Assembly (NCBI GenBank): GCA_001724855.1
Contig: MEED01000017.1
Span: 39,231 to 103,230, forward strand
Length of the DNA: 64,000 bases
Origin: Lautropia sp. SCN 69-89
Lineage (GTDB): Bacteria > Pseudomonadota > Gammaproteobacteria > Burkholderiales > Burkholderiaceae_E
Reading direction: 5' to 3'
The notes beneath the pieces are model-generated. The model worked only from the letters and a program-made list of their open reading frames with translations. It did no database searches and was not told the DNA's origin. The stretch's first letter is position 1, and the number at the start of each line of letters is the position of its first letter. A program made the position numbers and the translations under genes. This document shows, one piece after another, positions 49,428 through 60,038 of this stretch.

Positions 49428-49455
49428 ATTGTATGGGCAGCCGGTCCGGACGCAA
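49428..49455 (-). promoter_or_regulatory. Candidate hrcA promoter giving a leaderless transcript
   Basis: On the minus strand TTGCGT (49450-49455) and TACAAT (49428-49433) are 16 bp apart. The -10 ends 6 nt before the hrcA ATG at 49421. Transcription would start at or next to the ATG. No Shine-Dalgarno site is present in the short gap. Confidence 0.4.
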
Positions 49456-49544
49456 GCCGGCCGGCGTGGCTGGCCGGCGTGGCTCGGACTGGCGGCCGAT
49501 GCCGGCTCGGCCGCAGGGCCGGGTTCGCGCGATGGCGCTTGTGC

Positions 49545-49550
49545 TCTAAT
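49545..49550 (+). promoter_or_regulatory. Candidate -10 element immediately before nadK
   Basis: TCTAAT ends 7 nt before the nadK ATG at 49558, the spacing expected for a leaderless message. It matches TATAAT at five of six positions. The -35 is not convincing. Confidence 0.3.
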
Positions 49551-49557
49551 AACCCGG

Positions 49558-50451
49558 ATGAAGAACCGGTTCAATCGAGTGGCGCTCGTGAGCCGCCCGC
49601 AGACCGAGAGCGTCGGAGGCACGGTGCGCGAGATCGCCACGTTCCTGCGCAGGCGCGGCGTCTCGGTGATGGTCGAGGAGCGCTCGGCCGTGATGCTGGG
49701 CGCCTCCGAGCTCGAAGCCGCGAGCCTGGAGCGCATCGGCCACGAAGCCGATCTCGCGGTGGCGATCGGCGGCGACGGCACGATGCTCGGCGCGGCGCGC
49801 GCACTCGCGCCGCACGAAGTGCCGCTGGTGGGCATCAACCACGGCCGGCTCGGCTTCATCACCGACATCGGGCTCGACAGCTGGTCGCAGGCGCTGTCGT
49901 CGATCCTCGAGGGCCACTTTGCCTCCGAGGAGCGCACGCTGCTCACCGCTCGCGTGGTGCGCGACCAGGAGGTCGTCTGGACCGAACTGGCACTGAACGA
50001 CGTGGTCGTCAGCCGCTCGTCGCGTGCCGGCATGATCGAGTTGCAGGTGCACGTCGACGACCTGTACATGTACAGCCAGCGCGCAGACGGCCTGATCGTG
50101 GCCACCCCCACCGGCTCGACCGCCTACGCGCTGTCGGCCAACGGGCCGATCCTGCACCCGCAGCTCGGGGGCATCGTGCTGGTGCCGGTGGCGCCGCAGT
50201 CGCTGTCGAACCGCCCGATCGCGCTGCCCGACGACGTGACGATCACGATCCGCGTGGTCGAAGGTCGCGAGCCGCGGGTGGCCGGCGACATGCAGGTCTT
50301 CAGCGACCTGCAGGTGGGCGACGACATCATCGTGCAGCGCGCCGGCTTCACCACCACCTTCCTGCACCCGCCGGGCTACAGCTATTTCGCGACCCTGCGC
50401 GGCAAGCTCAACTGGCACGAACTGCCGCACCTGCAGACGATCCAGCGCTGA
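49558..50451 (+). CDS. nadK: NAD kinase
   Basis: This 297-residue kinase makes NADP+ from NAD+. The GGDGT motif is at residues 71-75 ([13 protein letters not shown]), with [11 protein letters not shown], the NE/D-like segment [23 protein letters not shown], and the glycine-rich [22 protein letters not shown]. The divergent hrcA and downstream recN are the typical Burkholderiales neighbours. Confidence 0.97.
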   Translation: MKNRFNRVALVSRPQTESVGGTVREIATFLRRRGVSVMVEERSAVMLGASELEAASLERIGHEADLAVAIGGDGTMLGAARALAPHEVPLVGINHGRLGFITDIGLDSWSQALSSILEGHFASEERTLLTARVVRDQEVVWTELALNDVVVSRSSRAGMIELQVHVDDLYMYSQRADGLIVATPTGSTAYALSANGPILHPQLGGIVLVPVAPQSLSNRPIALPDDVTITIRVVEGREPRVAGDMQVFSDLQVGDDIIVQRAGFTTTFLHPPGYSYFATLRGKLNWHELPHLQTIQR

Positions 50452-50494
50452 CGGCTGCACCCCGGGCCATTCGCACCGCCGACGCTTCCACCCG

Positions 50495-52144
50495 ATGCTG
50501 CTCAGCCTTCGCCTCGAAGACTTCGTCATCGTCGACACCGCCGAGCTCGCATTCGGGCCCGGCTTCACCGTGCTCTCGGGCGAGACCGGCGCCGGCAAGT
50601 CGATCCTGATCGATGCACTGACGCTGGCGATGGGCGGGCGGGCCGACGCCGGGGTCGTGCGCGAGGGGCGCGCGCGCGCCGACATCGCCGCCGAATTCCG
50701 CAGCGACGATGCGCTCGATGCATGGCTGGCCGAGCGCGAGCTGCAAGGCGACCCGGGCACCGTGCTGCTACGCCGCCTGGTCGACGCCGACGGGCGATCG
50801 CGCGCGCTGGTCAACGGCCATCCGGCCACCGCGGCACTGCTGCGCGAGATCGGCGAGCGACTGGTCGACATCCACGGCCAGCATGCGTCGCAGTCGCTGC
50901 TGCGCACCGACGGCCAGCGCCAGTTGCTCGACGCCTATGCCGGGCTCGACGCCGAGCGGCGCGCGCTCGGCGAAGCCTGGTCGGCATGGCGCGCCGCCCA
51001 GCGCGAGCTCGACGCGGCCGAATCGGGCCAGCGCGAGCTCGCGCTCGAACGCGAGCGGCTCGCCTGGCAGGCGGGCGAGCTCGAGCGGCTGCGGCTCGCG
51101 CCGGGCGAATGGGAAGCGCTCGGCGAGGAGCAGAAGCGGCTCGCGCACGCCGCGTCGCTGATCGAGGGCACGCGCGGTGCCGCCGATGCACTGGCCGACA
51201 GCGACGACGCGCTGTTGCAGCGGCTGCACCGCGAGTTGCAGAGGCTGCGACCGCTCGCGGCGATCGACGCGCGGCTGCAGGAGGCGCTCGAACTGCTCGA
51301 CAGCGCCGCGATCCAGGTCGACGAGGCCGCCTCGGCACTGGCCGACTATGCCGAGCGCGTCGACCTCGATCCGGAGCGGCTTCGACAGACCGAGCAGCGC
51401 ATCGGCGCGATCTTCGAGGCCGCACGCCGGCTGCGGATGCCGCCCGAAGCGATTCCGGCCACGCTCGAGTCGCTGCGCGAGCGGCTGCGCGAACTCGACG
51501 CGGCACAAGACGTCGAAGGCCTGCGCGCCAGGGCCGCCGCGGCGCGCTCGCGCTACGACGCGCTGGCGGCGCAACTCGCGTCGGCGCGGCGCAAGGCGGC
51601 GCGGCGCCTGGCCGACGGCGTCTCGCGCCGCATGGCCGAACTGGGCATGTCGGGCGGCAAGCTCGCGGTCTCGTTCGAGCCCTGCGAGCCTTCGGCCTCG
51701 GGCACCGACACGATCGAGTTCCGCGTCGCGGCCCACGCCGGCGCCACGCCGCGGCCGCTGGCTAAAGTGGCCTCGGGCGGTGAACTGTCGCGCATCGGCC
51801 TGGCGATCGCGGTATTGGCGGCCCAGGCCAACCCGGTGCCGACGCTGATCTTCGACGAGGCCGACGCCGGTGTAGGCGGCGCGGTCGCCGACGCCGTGGG
51901 CGGGCTGATGCGCCGGCTCGGCGACGACCGGCAGGTGCTGTGCGTGACCCACCTGCCGCAGGTCGCGGCGAAGGCGCACCACCACTACCGCGTCACGAAA
52001 GACAGCGTCGACGGGCGCGCGGTCAGCCGCATCGAGGCGCTCGACCGCGGCGCGCGCGTCGAGGAGATCGCACGGATGCTGGGCGGGGCGGAGATCACCG
52101 CAACCACGCGCAAGCACGCGAGGGAGATCCTTGCACAGGCGTGA
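50495..52144 (+). CDS. recN: DNA repair protein RecN
   Basis: This 549-residue SMC-like ATPase has Walker A SGETGAGKSILIDALTLAMGG near residues 29-40 and VDIHGQHASQSLL. A long coiled-coil arm rich in Arg/Leu/Glu/Ala (about 150-360) is followed by the ABC signature VASGGELSRIGLAI and Walker B LIFDEADAGVGG, then CVTHLPQVAAKAHHHYRV. It acts in double-strand-break repair. The gene ends 74 nt from the convergent fur gene. Confidence 0.97.
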   Translation: MLLSLRLEDFVIVDTAELAFGPGFTVLSGETGAGKSILIDALTLAMGGRADAGVVREGRARADIAAEFRSDDALDAWLAERELQGDPGTVLLRRLVDADGRSRALVNGHPATAALLREIGERLVDIHGQHASQSLLRTDGQRQLLDAYAGLDAERRALGEAWSAWRAAQRELDAAESGQRELALERERLAWQAGELERLRLAPGEWEALGEEQKRLAHAASLIEGTRGAADALADSDDALLQRLHRELQRLRPLAAIDARLQEALELLDSAAIQVDEAASALADYAERVDLDPERLRQTEQRIGAIFEAARRLRMPPEAIPATLESLRERLRELDAAQDVEGLRARAAAARSRYDALAAQLASARRKAARRLADGVSRRMAELGMSGGKLAVSFEPCEPSASGTDTIEFRVAAHAGATPRPLAKVASGGELSRIGLAIAVLAAQANPVPTLIFDEADAGVGGAVADAVGGLMRRLGDDRQVLCVTHLPQVAAKAHHHYRVTKDSVDGRAVSRIEALDRGARVEEIARMLGGAEITATTRKHAREILAQA

Positions 52145-52154
52145 GAGCGCCCGA

Positions 52155-52201
52155 ATGAACCTGCTGCGCGCCGCGACGTGCGGATGAACCTGCCGCGCGC
52201 C
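52155..52201 (+). repeat. 18-nt direct repeat between recN and fur
   Basis: ATGAACCTGCTGCGCGCC (52155-52172) recurs as ATGAACCTGCCGCGCGCC (52184-52201), one mismatch, 29 nt apart. It lies in the gap between two convergent genes. It may be a decayed tandem duplication. No terminator-like hairpin with a U-run is seen. Confidence 0.6.
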
Positions 52202-52218
52202 TCGGGCGCGAGCGCGCG

Positions 52219-52647
52219 TCAGCCGCGCCGGTATTCGCAGTTCGGCTTGATGCAGTTGCCGTACAGCGACAGCGCGTGATCCTGCAGCGAGAAACCGCGC
52301 TCTTTCGCGATCGCCTGCTGGCGCTTCTCGATCTCGGCGTCGTAAAACTCCTCGACGCGGCCGCATTGCAGGCACACGAGGTGGTCGTGGTGCTGGCCCT
52401 GCTCGAGCTCGAAGACCGCCTTGCCCGACTCGAAGTTGCTGCGCTTGAGCAGCCCCGCCTGCTCGAACTGCGTGAGCACCCGGTAGACGGTGGCCAGGCC
52501 GATTTCCTGGTTCTCGGCCAGCAGCTCGCGATAGACGTCCTCGGCGCTCATGTGCCGCTGCTTGCCGTTCTGAAAGATCTCGAGGATCTTCAGGCGCGGC
52601 AAGGTGGCCTTCAGGCCCATGCTCTTGAGTTCGGTCGTGACGGTCAT
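52219..52647 (-). CDS. fur: Ferric uptake regulator Fur
   Basis: This 142-residue protein has the winged helix [22 protein letters not shown] with [33 protein letters not shown], metal-binding [16 protein letters not shown], and a C-terminal CIKPNCEYR pair of Cys. It represses iron-uptake genes when loaded with Fe2+. It is divergent from bamE with a candidate Fur box between them, so autoregulation is likely. Confidence 0.97.
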   Translation of the reverse strand: MTVTTELKSMGLKATLPRLKILEIFQNGKQRHMSAEDVYRELLAENQEIGLATVYRVLTQFEQAGLLKRSNFESGKAVFELEQGQHHDHLVCLQCGRVEEFYDAEIEKRQQAIAKERGFSLQDHALSLYGNCIKPNCEYRRG

Positions 52648-52681
52648 GCGGCTCGGCGGGGGCGGGAGAAGTCCCGTCGTA

Positions 52682-53998
<1,317 letters not shown>

Positions 53999-54020
53999 CG
54001 AAGGGGCCTGTTCGCCCTGC

Positions 54021-54989
54021 TCACTGCGGCGCGGCGGCCGGCCGGTGCCGCACCCTCGCGCGCAGCGCCTCGCACGGATCCTCGCGGGCGGCGGCCGGCG
54101 TGACCGTCACGAAGTCGTAGCGCGACGCGAAGCGCTGCGCGGCTGCATCGCCGCTGACAGCATCATCGACGCCCCCGGCGCCCTCGGCGCCTCCCGGTTC
54201 CTCCGCTTCGAGCAGGCCGATGCTGAACACCCGCTCGCCGGGGGCCAGCTTCGAGAGGTAACGTGGCACGCCGATGTCGCGGCGCTGGTGGCCGTTGCCG
54301 GCCAGCAGCACCACCGGCAAGCCCACGCGGCGGTGCGCGTCGACGATTGCGCGTGCCAGTTGCGCGTCACGGCTGCGTTGCGCCGCGGCCATCGGCGCGA
54401 TCGCCGACTCGGGCAGCATTGCGCAATGCCCGTCGCGGATCGAAGCCTCGAGCGCCTGCTCCTCGACGGCGCCCCAACCCTGGGGCTGCGGCTCGGCGAG
54501 CGCGCTGCCGCGGGCAACCGCCACTGTCTGCGCGCGCGACAGGTTGGCGGCCACCAGCGGCAGGTCGCGCTGCAGCGCGAGCTCGACGACCGGGCGGTAG
54601 TAGTCCCAATGCCAGCCGCGGAAGTCGAAGCCGGCCGCCTCGGCGATCCGGTGCGCGCGCTGCGCGAGCGGCTCGCCGCTCCCGGCGGCCGTCGCATCGG
54701 CGGCGCGCGCGCGATCGAGCGCCTCCTGGCGCACCGCATCGAACTGCTCGAACGCGATCGCGAAACGGTGCCGCGTCGCGAGCGCCTCGAGCCAGTGCAG
54801 CCGCAGCCGGTGCTGAGCCGCGTTGTCGTGAACCTCGCCGATCAGCAGGAAGTCGGCCTCGAAGGCGGCAGCCGGCAGCGAAGCAGCCGGCGCGCCGGGC
54901 AGCGCGGAACACGCGGCCAGCGCGGCCACGAACACGAGCAGCACGGCGGCGCCGCGGATCCGGCCAGCTGGTCCATGAAGCCCGTTCAT
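54021..54989 (-). CDS. ChaN-family haem-binding-type lipoprotein
   Basis: The protein is 322 residues from ATG 54989; in-frame ATGs at 55004 and 55022 are alternatives and none has a clear ribosome site. A hydrophobic stretch ends in lipobox LAAC (Cys27). The ChaN/Tiki-like motifs are FLLIGEVHDNAAQHRLRLHWLEAL, IAFEQFDAVRQEAL, ANLSRAQTVAVA and VLLAGNGHQRRDIGVPRYL. ChaN of Campylobacter binds haem and is iron-regulated. Position next to tonB-exbBD and near fur fits a role in iron/haem uptake. Confidence 0.88.
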   Translation of the reverse strand: MNGLHGPAGRIRGAAVLLVFVAALAACSALPGAPAASLPAAAFEADFLLIGEVHDNAAQHRLRLHWLEALATRHRFAIAFEQFDAVRQEALDRARAADATAAGSGEPLAQRAHRIAEAAGFDFRGWHWDYYRPVVELALQRDLPLVAANLSRAQTVAVARGSALAEPQPQGWGAVEEQALEASIRDGHCAMLPESAIAPMAAAQRSRDAQLARAIVDAHRRVGLPVVLLAGNGHQRRDIGVPRYLSKLAPGERVFSIGLLEAEEPGGAEGAGGVDDAVSGDAAAQRFASRYDFVTVTPAAAREDPCEALRARVRHRPAAAPQ

Positions 54990-55070
54990 CGGCGTCGTGC
55001 CCATTCGAAGCGCAAGGTGCATTGTTGCAGACGCACGGCCGGTTCATTTGGCCTTCCCGGCGCCGGCCGC

Positions 55071-55076
55071 GATAAT
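55071..55076 (+). promoter_or_regulatory. Candidate -10 element immediately before tonB
   Basis: GATAAT ends 6 nt before the tonB ATG at 55083, with no Shine-Dalgarno motif in the gap. It matches TATAAT at five of six positions. This is the spacing expected of a leaderless transcript. No clear -35. Confidence 0.35.
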
Positions 55077-55082
55077 TTCGCG

Positions 55083-55874
55083 ATGGATGCATACCGGCTG
55101 TCGGCGGCGGGCGGTGCGCTGGCGCTGCACGCACTCGTGCTCGCCGGCGTGCTGGCGCTCGCCATCGCCCCTGCGGTGAAGCAGTCCGTCGAGCCGGTGC
55201 AGGTCGTCCTGCTCAGCGCGCCGGAGCCGCTGCCGCTCGCGCGCTCGCCGGCTCGCCCTGCCCCCGAGCCGCCGCCGCGAGCCGAGCCGCCCGATCCGGT
55301 CGCCGCGCCTGCGCCCAGGGCCCCTCGGCCTGCGCCCGCCCGGGCGCGATCGGCGCCCGCCGCAGCGCCCGTACCGGAGCGCCCCGCCACCGCGCCGCTG
55401 CCCGAACCGCCGCCCGCACCCGCGCCGGCCCCCGAGCCGGCGCCGACCCCGGTCCAGCCGGCGACGTCGTCGAACGCAATCACGCCCGCCGCCACGTCCG
55501 GCGCTTCCACGCCGCCGGCGACCGCCGCAGTCGCAGCGACCGCCGCTGCGGCCGTCGCGACTCGCGAGGCCGCACGCGGCAGCGCGCGCAGCGGCCCGCA
55601 TGTCGATGCGACCTGGAGCGGCAACGTGCCGCCGCCCTATCCCACGATGGCGCGCCGCATGGGCGACCAGGGCGAGGTCAGGCTGGACGTTCACGTCGGC
55701 GCCGACGGCAGGGTGACCGAGGTGCGCTTGCGGCAATCCAGCGGGTCGACGCTGCTCGATCGCACTGCGATCGACACGGTCAGGAAATGGCGCTTCAGGC
55801 CGGCCACGGTCGACGGCCAGCCTGTGGCGGAGTGGTATCACGACTGGCGATGGGTCTTCCGACTCGAAGGATGA
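55083..55874 (+). CDS. tonB: TonB-family energy transducer
   Basis: This 263-residue protein has an N-terminal membrane anchor (LALHALVLAGVLALAIAPAV), a long Pro/Ala/Glu-rich periplasmic spacer (about residues 40-160), and the C-terminal TonB domain (VPPPYPTMARRMGDQGEVRLDVHVGADGRVTEVRLRQSSGSTLLDRTAIDTVRKWRF). It transmits proton-motive force to outer-membrane receptors such as the BtuB at the window's end. The stop overlaps an ATG (ATGA) leading into exbB. Confidence 0.95.
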   Translation: MDAYRLSAAGGALALHALVLAGVLALAIAPAVKQSVEPVQVVLLSAPEPLPLARSPARPAPEPPPRAEPPDPVAAPAPRAPRPAPARARSAPAAAPVPERPATAPLPEPPPAPAPAPEPAPTPVQPATSSNAITPAATSGASTPPATAAVAATAAAAVATREAARGSARSGPHVDATWSGNVPPPYPTMARRMGDQGEVRLDVHVGADGRVTEVRLRQSSGSTLLDRTAIDTVRKWRFRPATVDGQPVAEWYHDWRWVFRLEG

Positions 55875-55885
55875 AGGAACGCGCG

Positions 55886-56626
55886 ATGCAGGATCAGCAA
55901 CTCGGCTTGATGCACTTCTGGCAGTCCGGCGATGTCGTGACTCACACGGTCGCCTGGCTGCTGCTGGCGATGTCGGTCGTCAGCTGGTACTTCATCCTGT
56001 CCAAGGCGTGGAGCGCGTGGCGGTTGCGCCGCGGCGCGCAGGCCGCGCTCGAACAGTTCTGGAACGCGCAATCGATGGACGAAGCGGTGGCCACGCTCGA
56101 GCGCGCCGACGCCGAGCGCGTGTTCCTGCCGCTGGTGCAGAAGGCGCGCGCCGCCGCCGCGATGCAGCCCGACAGTTCCCTCGCCGGGTCGATCGACCGC
56201 GACGAACTGGTCACGCGCGTGATGCGCGGCGAAATCACGCAGGCGTCGGCCCGGCTCGAAAGCGGGCTGGCGTTCCTCGCCTCGGTGGGCAGCACGGCGC
56301 CCTTCGTCGGACTGTTCGGAACCGTCTGGGGCATCTACCACGCACTGCTCGCGATCGCCTCGAGCGGGCAGGTGATGATCGACAAGGTGGCCGGCCCGGT
56401 CGGCGAAGCGCTGGTGATGACCGCGGCCGGTCTCGCGGTGGCGATCCCTGCAGTGCTCGCCTACAACGCGTTCGTGCGCGCCAACCGGATCGTGCTCGCC
56501 GAACTCGACGGCTTCGCGCACGACGTGCTCGCGCTGGTCACCACCGGGCGAAGGCTGAAGGACCACGAAACCGACTCGCTGCGCAACGCCGTCACGCCGC
56601 TGACGGCCAGCCAGATCGTGCGCTGA
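55886..56626 (+). CDS. exbB: ExbB proton-channel protein (MotA/TolQ/ExbB family)
   Basis: The protein is 246 residues from ATG 55886, chosen because AAGGA lies 7 nt upstream; an in-frame ATG at 55871 overlaps the tonB stop and adds five residues. Three helices are visible: HTVAWLLLAMSVVSWYFILSKAW, then LAFLASVGSTAPFVGLFGTVWGIYHAL, and VGEALVMTAAGLAVAIPAVLAYNAF. These are the ExbB hallmarks. With ExbD it powers TonB. Confidence 0.95.
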   Translation: MQDQQLGLMHFWQSGDVVTHTVAWLLLAMSVVSWYFILSKAWSAWRLRRGAQAALEQFWNAQSMDEAVATLERADAERVFLPLVQKARAAAAMQPDSSLAGSIDRDELVTRVMRGEITQASARLESGLAFLASVGSTAPFVGLFGTVWGIYHALLAIASSGQVMIDKVAGPVGEALVMTAAGLAVAIPAVLAYNAFVRANRIVLAELDGFAHDVLALVTTGRRLKDHETDSLRNAVTPLTASQIVR

Positions 56627-56658
56627 AGCGCCGAACCACCCACGGGAGGCCCCACGCG

Positions 56659-57135
56659 ATGGCATTCGGCGGACTCGATTCCGGCAACCACCCGCAGCCG
56701 ATGGCCGAGATCAACACGACGCCGCTGGTCGACGTCATGCTGGTGCTGCTGGTCATCTTCATCATCACCGCGCCGCTGCTCACGCATGCGATCCGCCTCG
56801 ACCTGCCGGTGGCCCCGGCCCCCGCAGCGGCCGAGAAACCGGAGACCGTCACGCTGTCGATCGACGCGAGCGGCGCGCTGTTCTGGAACGACCAGCCGGT
56901 GACCGGCATCGAAGCGCTGGGCGAGCGCCTCCGGCAGGCGGCAGCGGCCCAGCCGCAGCCCGAACTGCACCTGCGCGCCGATCGCGAAACGCGCTACCAG
57001 CGCATCGCCGAAGTGATGGCCAGCGCGCAGCAGGCGGGGATCGCGAAGCTGGGCTTCGTCACCGATCCGCGCGATCTCGGCCGCGACACCGGCCGCGACA
57101 CCGGCCGCGACACCGGCCGCGACACCGGCCGCTGA
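56659..57135 (+). CDS. exbD: ExbD biopolymer transport protein with repeat tail
   Basis: The protein is 158 residues from ATG 56659, with GGGAGG 10 nt upstream. EINTTPLVDVMLVLLVIFIITAPLL is the membrane helix with the functional Asp. A periplasmic domain follows (ETVTLSIDASGALFWNDQPVTG; QPELHLRADRETRYQRIAEVMASAQQAGIAKLGFVTDP). After the normal end there is a tail of about 18 residues made of GRDT repeats, the only unusual feature. It completes the TonB system. Confidence 0.95.
   Translation: MAFGGLDSGNHPQPMAEINTTPLVDVMLVLLVIFIITAPLLTHAIRLDLPVAPAPAAAEKPETVTLSIDASGALFWNDQPVTGIEALGERLRQAAAAQPQPELHLRADRETRYQRIAEVMASAQQAGIAKLGFVTDPRDLGRDTGRDTGRDTGRDTGR
57079..57126 (+). repeat. 12-bp tandem repeat encoding the ExbD C-terminal tail
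   Basis: Four perfect copies of GGCCGCGACACC (57079-57090, 57091-57102, 57103-57114, 57115-57126) then GGCCGC before the stop. Each copy encodes G-R-D-T in frame. Unit gain or loss would change the periplasmic tail length only. Confidence 0.95.
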
Positions 57136-57160
57136 CCGGCATCGACGGGCGCTCGCGCGA

Positions 57161-58498
57161 TCACAGCGTGAAGCGCAGCGCGCCCACCAGTGCGGCGGGC
57201 GCGCGGATGCCGCCCGGCTCGCGTCCGTTCCAGGTGTCGGTGGTGGGGATCGCCTCGGCCAAGTCGGTCAGGGCGAGCAACTGCTCGCCGAGCACACGGT
57301 ACAGACTGTCGTCGAAGCGCATCGGTTCGACCGGCGCGAGCGGCTGTCCGTCCTCGACCCACAGCGTGGCGAAGCGCGTCATGCCCGTTGCGCGGCAGGC
57401 CTCGCGATCCGAGTAGTTCAGGTACCAGAGATTGGCGACCGACACGCCGGTGCCCAGCGCCGCCAGCGCCTGCGCGGCCGGCAGCCTGCCCGGCACGACG
57501 CAGGCGGCGAGCGGCCGCTCGTCCTCGTCGGCGCCATTGCCCTCGGCACCGAACTCGCGCGCACTGCGCGGCGATACCAGGCGTTGCGCAGCGCGCCCCG
57601 CCTCGATCAGCCCGATGCGCGCGGGGCGCTCGAAACCGTCGTCCTGGAAGCGCGGCACGCCGAACGCGTCCGCGTCTTCGACGAGCGTGAAATCGGCAGC
57701 GAACCGCGCCTCGCCGCGCGCCGCGCGCGCCAGCGGCGACTGGCCGCTGCGCCAGGCGCGCTCGGAAAAGCCGCCCCAGCCGAGCAGCCCGACCAGTTCG
57801 GCCAGCGCCTGCGGCGCGAGCAGCACCCGGTAGTCGCCAGGCGCGAGTCTGCGCGGCGGGCGCTGCAGGATTCGCGCGCGCTCGCGCGCGGAGCGGATCG
57901 CAGCCTGCAGCGACGCCGCGTCCCAGCGGCCGGCGAACCAGGTGTCCTTGACCGCGCGGTCGCCGCCCGCCTGCACCGAGAAGTCGAAGCTCGACGAGAC
58001 GGTCTGGTGGTAGTGGCGGTGGCCGAGACTGCTGGCGAGCGCACGCACCAGCGGACCGCCGGCGTACACGCCCACCAGGTCGTCGTCACCGGCCGCGTCG
58101 ACGATCGCGTCGATCGCCGCTGCGGGGTCGGGCGCGTCGCCGTCGTCGATGCACTCGCTGTGTCCCGGCACCGGCTGCCAGCAGGCCCATGGATCGGCCG
58201 GCAGCTGCGCGGCCGCCGCGCGCAGCTCGGCGAGCGCGCGGGCGAGCACCGCATCCACCTGTTCGCGCTCGCCCAGCGTGCAGACGATGCGCGCCTGCCG
58301 CCCCCCATCGAGCAGTCGCAGCCCGACGGTCACGCGCTCGACCGTGCCCGCCTGGCGCACCCGGGCGCGGTTCAGGCGCAGGAAGTCGCTGCGCTCGCTG
58401 CGCAGGGTGCCGAACAGGATCTCGCCGCGCACCGGTGCCGACGAGACGAAGCGGGCCAGCGACGCGAATTGCGCGGCGAACAGCGAATCAGCCGTCAT
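57161..58498 (-). CDS. TldE/PmbA-like subunit of a TldD/TldE protease
   Basis: This 445-residue protein lies 37 nt after the TldD gene. The N-terminus (LNRARVRQAGTVERVTVGLRLLDGGRQA) and the C-terminal PmbA-type fold (GTGVSVANLWYLNYSDREACRATGMTRFATLWVEDGQPLAPVEPMRFDDSLYRVLGEQLLALTD) are recognisable. It lacks an HExxxH motif, as expected for the non-catalytic partner. TldD/E pairs degrade or mature small peptides, including RiPPs. Confidence 0.88.
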   Translation of the reverse strand: MTADSLFAAQFASLARFVSSAPVRGEILFGTLRSERSDFLRLNRARVRQAGTVERVTVGLRLLDGGRQARIVCTLGEREQVDAVLARALAELRAAAAQLPADPWACWQPVPGHSECIDDGDAPDPAAAIDAIVDAAGDDDLVGVYAGGPLVRALASSLGHRHYHQTVSSSFDFSVQAGGDRAVKDTWFAGRWDAASLQAAIRSARERARILQRPPRRLAPGDYRVLLAPQALAELVGLLGWGGFSERAWRSGQSPLARAARGEARFAADFTLVEDADAFGVPRFQDDGFERPARIGLIEAGRAAQRLVSPRSAREFGAEGNGADEDERPLAACVVPGRLPAAQALAALGTGVSVANLWYLNYSDREACRATGMTRFATLWVEDGQPLAPVEPMRFDDSLYRVLGEQLLALTDLAEAIPTTDTWNGREPGGIRAPAALVGALRFTL

Positions 58499-58535
58499 GC
58501 GCGGCCCCCCGATGCGCGGCACGGATCGCGGCGGC

Positions 58536-59987
58536 TCATGATTCGCCCCCGAACACTTCGACCGAGCGGAACAGGCATGCAGGCGAGGCATGGCCGACGC
58601 GCACGATCTGGCCCGGCTCGCCCTTGCCGCAGTACGGTGTGCCGAGCACCTGCATCGTGCTGCGATCGCCCACCGCCGCCAGGCTGCGCCAGAAGGTCGC
58701 CGAGATGCCGCGGTAGTTCGGGTTGCGCACCAGCGCACCGAGGCGGCCGTTCTCGATCAGGCGCGCCCACTCGCAACCGAACTGGAACTTGTTGCGCGAA
58801 TCGTCGATCGACCACGACGCATTGGTCTTCATCCAGATGCCGTGCTCGACCGATGCGATCATCGAATCCAGCGTCGCGTCGCCCGGCTCGAGGTTCAGGT
58901 TGGCCATCCGGTCGATCGGCGCGCGAGACCAGCCGCTGGCGCGCGAACACGCCACGCCCTCGATCGGCCAGCCGAGCGCGCGGGCGCGCGCCTGCGACAG
59001 CGCGCCGCCCAGCGCGCGCAGCAGGATCCCGCCTTCGATCAGCCGCCGCGGCTGCGCGGCGGTGCCGTCGTCGTCGGCGGCGTAGCTGGCGAACTCACCG
59101 GGCACGCCGGGATCGAAGCTCACGTTCAGCAGCGGCGAGCCGTAGCGATAGCTGCCGAACATTGCCGGCGCGACGAAGCTCGTGCCGGCGAAATTGCGCT
59201 CGTCGCCGAGGATCCGGTCGAGCTCGAGCGGGTGCCCGATCGACTCGTGGATCTGCAGCATCATCTGGTCGGGCGACAGCAGCAGGTCGCGCACACCGTC
59301 GGGGCAGTTCGGCGCGCCGAGCAGCTGCAGCGCCTCGTCGGCCACGCGCGCGCCGCCGCCCACGATGCCGGAGTCGCGCAGCACCGACCCGCCGCCCTGC
59401 CGGCAAAAGCCGTTGTACTGCCCGCCCAGCGTGCGGGTCTGCGAGCGACCCGCGTCGACCGCCGTTGCCTCCAGGTTGGGCTCGACGAAGCGGAACGACT
59501 GGCAGGCAGCGAGCGTGCCGTCGATCCAGAGCCGCTGGTTCGTCGAGGCGGTGCGCAGGCTCGCCGACCAGTGGCGCACGCGCGCATCGCATGCCATCGC
59601 CGCGGCCTCGACCTGCAGCAGTTCGATCAGTTCGGCGCGCCCCGGCAGCGGATCGTCGGCCGGCGAGTGGCTCGAAGGCGTGCCCGGCTCAGGCCACGGT
59701 GCGCCGGCGAGATCCAGGCCGCGACCGCGCGCGGCCCGCGCCCACTGCACGGCGCGCTCGGCGGCCGCCTGCAGGCCGCGCGGGCTCAGGTCTGCGGTCG
59801 CGCAATAGCCGATCTCGCCCTCGAGCCAGACCGAGACCATCGCGCCGCGATCGATCGCCAGCCGCGCGGGCTGCACGACGCCGCGCGTGACCGCCAGCGT
59901 TTCGTGCCGCTCCTCGAGCAGCCGCAGCGAGACGCGCGCGCCACGCTGCGCGATGCGGGGGAACACTGGATCGCCTGGCACGCGCAT
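58536..59987 (-). CDS. TldD-like metalloprotease subunit
   Basis: This 483-residue protein carries the metal motif HESIGH (HExxxH) at about residues 247-252, then PLELDRILGDE and GTSFVAPAMFGSYRYGSPLLNVSFDP. Near the end, GTPYCGKGEPGQIVRVGHASPACLF holds the Cys metal ligand typical of TldD. It forms the active subunit with the neighbouring TldE-like protein. A canonical tldD/pmbA pair usually lies elsewhere in such genomes, so this may be a second, specialised set. Confidence 0.9.
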   Translation of the reverse strand: MRVPGDPVFPRIAQRGARVSLRLLEERHETLAVTRGVVQPARLAIDRGAMVSVWLEGEIGYCATADLSPRGLQAAAERAVQWARAARGRGLDLAGAPWPEPGTPSSHSPADDPLPGRAELIELLQVEAAAMACDARVRHWSASLRTASTNQRLWIDGTLAACQSFRFVEPNLEATAVDAGRSQTRTLGGQYNGFCRQGGGSVLRDSGIVGGGARVADEALQLLGAPNCPDGVRDLLLSPDQMMLQIHESIGHPLELDRILGDERNFAGTSFVAPAMFGSYRYGSPLLNVSFDPGVPGEFASYAADDDGTAAQPRRLIEGGILLRALGGALSQARARALGWPIEGVACSRASGWSRAPIDRMANLNLEPGDATLDSMIASVEHGIWMKTNASWSIDDSRNKFQFGCEWARLIENGRLGALVRNPNYRGISATFWRSLAAVGDRSTMQVLGTPYCGKGEPGQIVRVGHASPACLFRSVEVFGGES

Positions 59988-60038
59988 CCCGCAACTCGCG
60001 TGGCGCCGGCGCGGGCGCGACCGGGCTCCGACCGGCGC

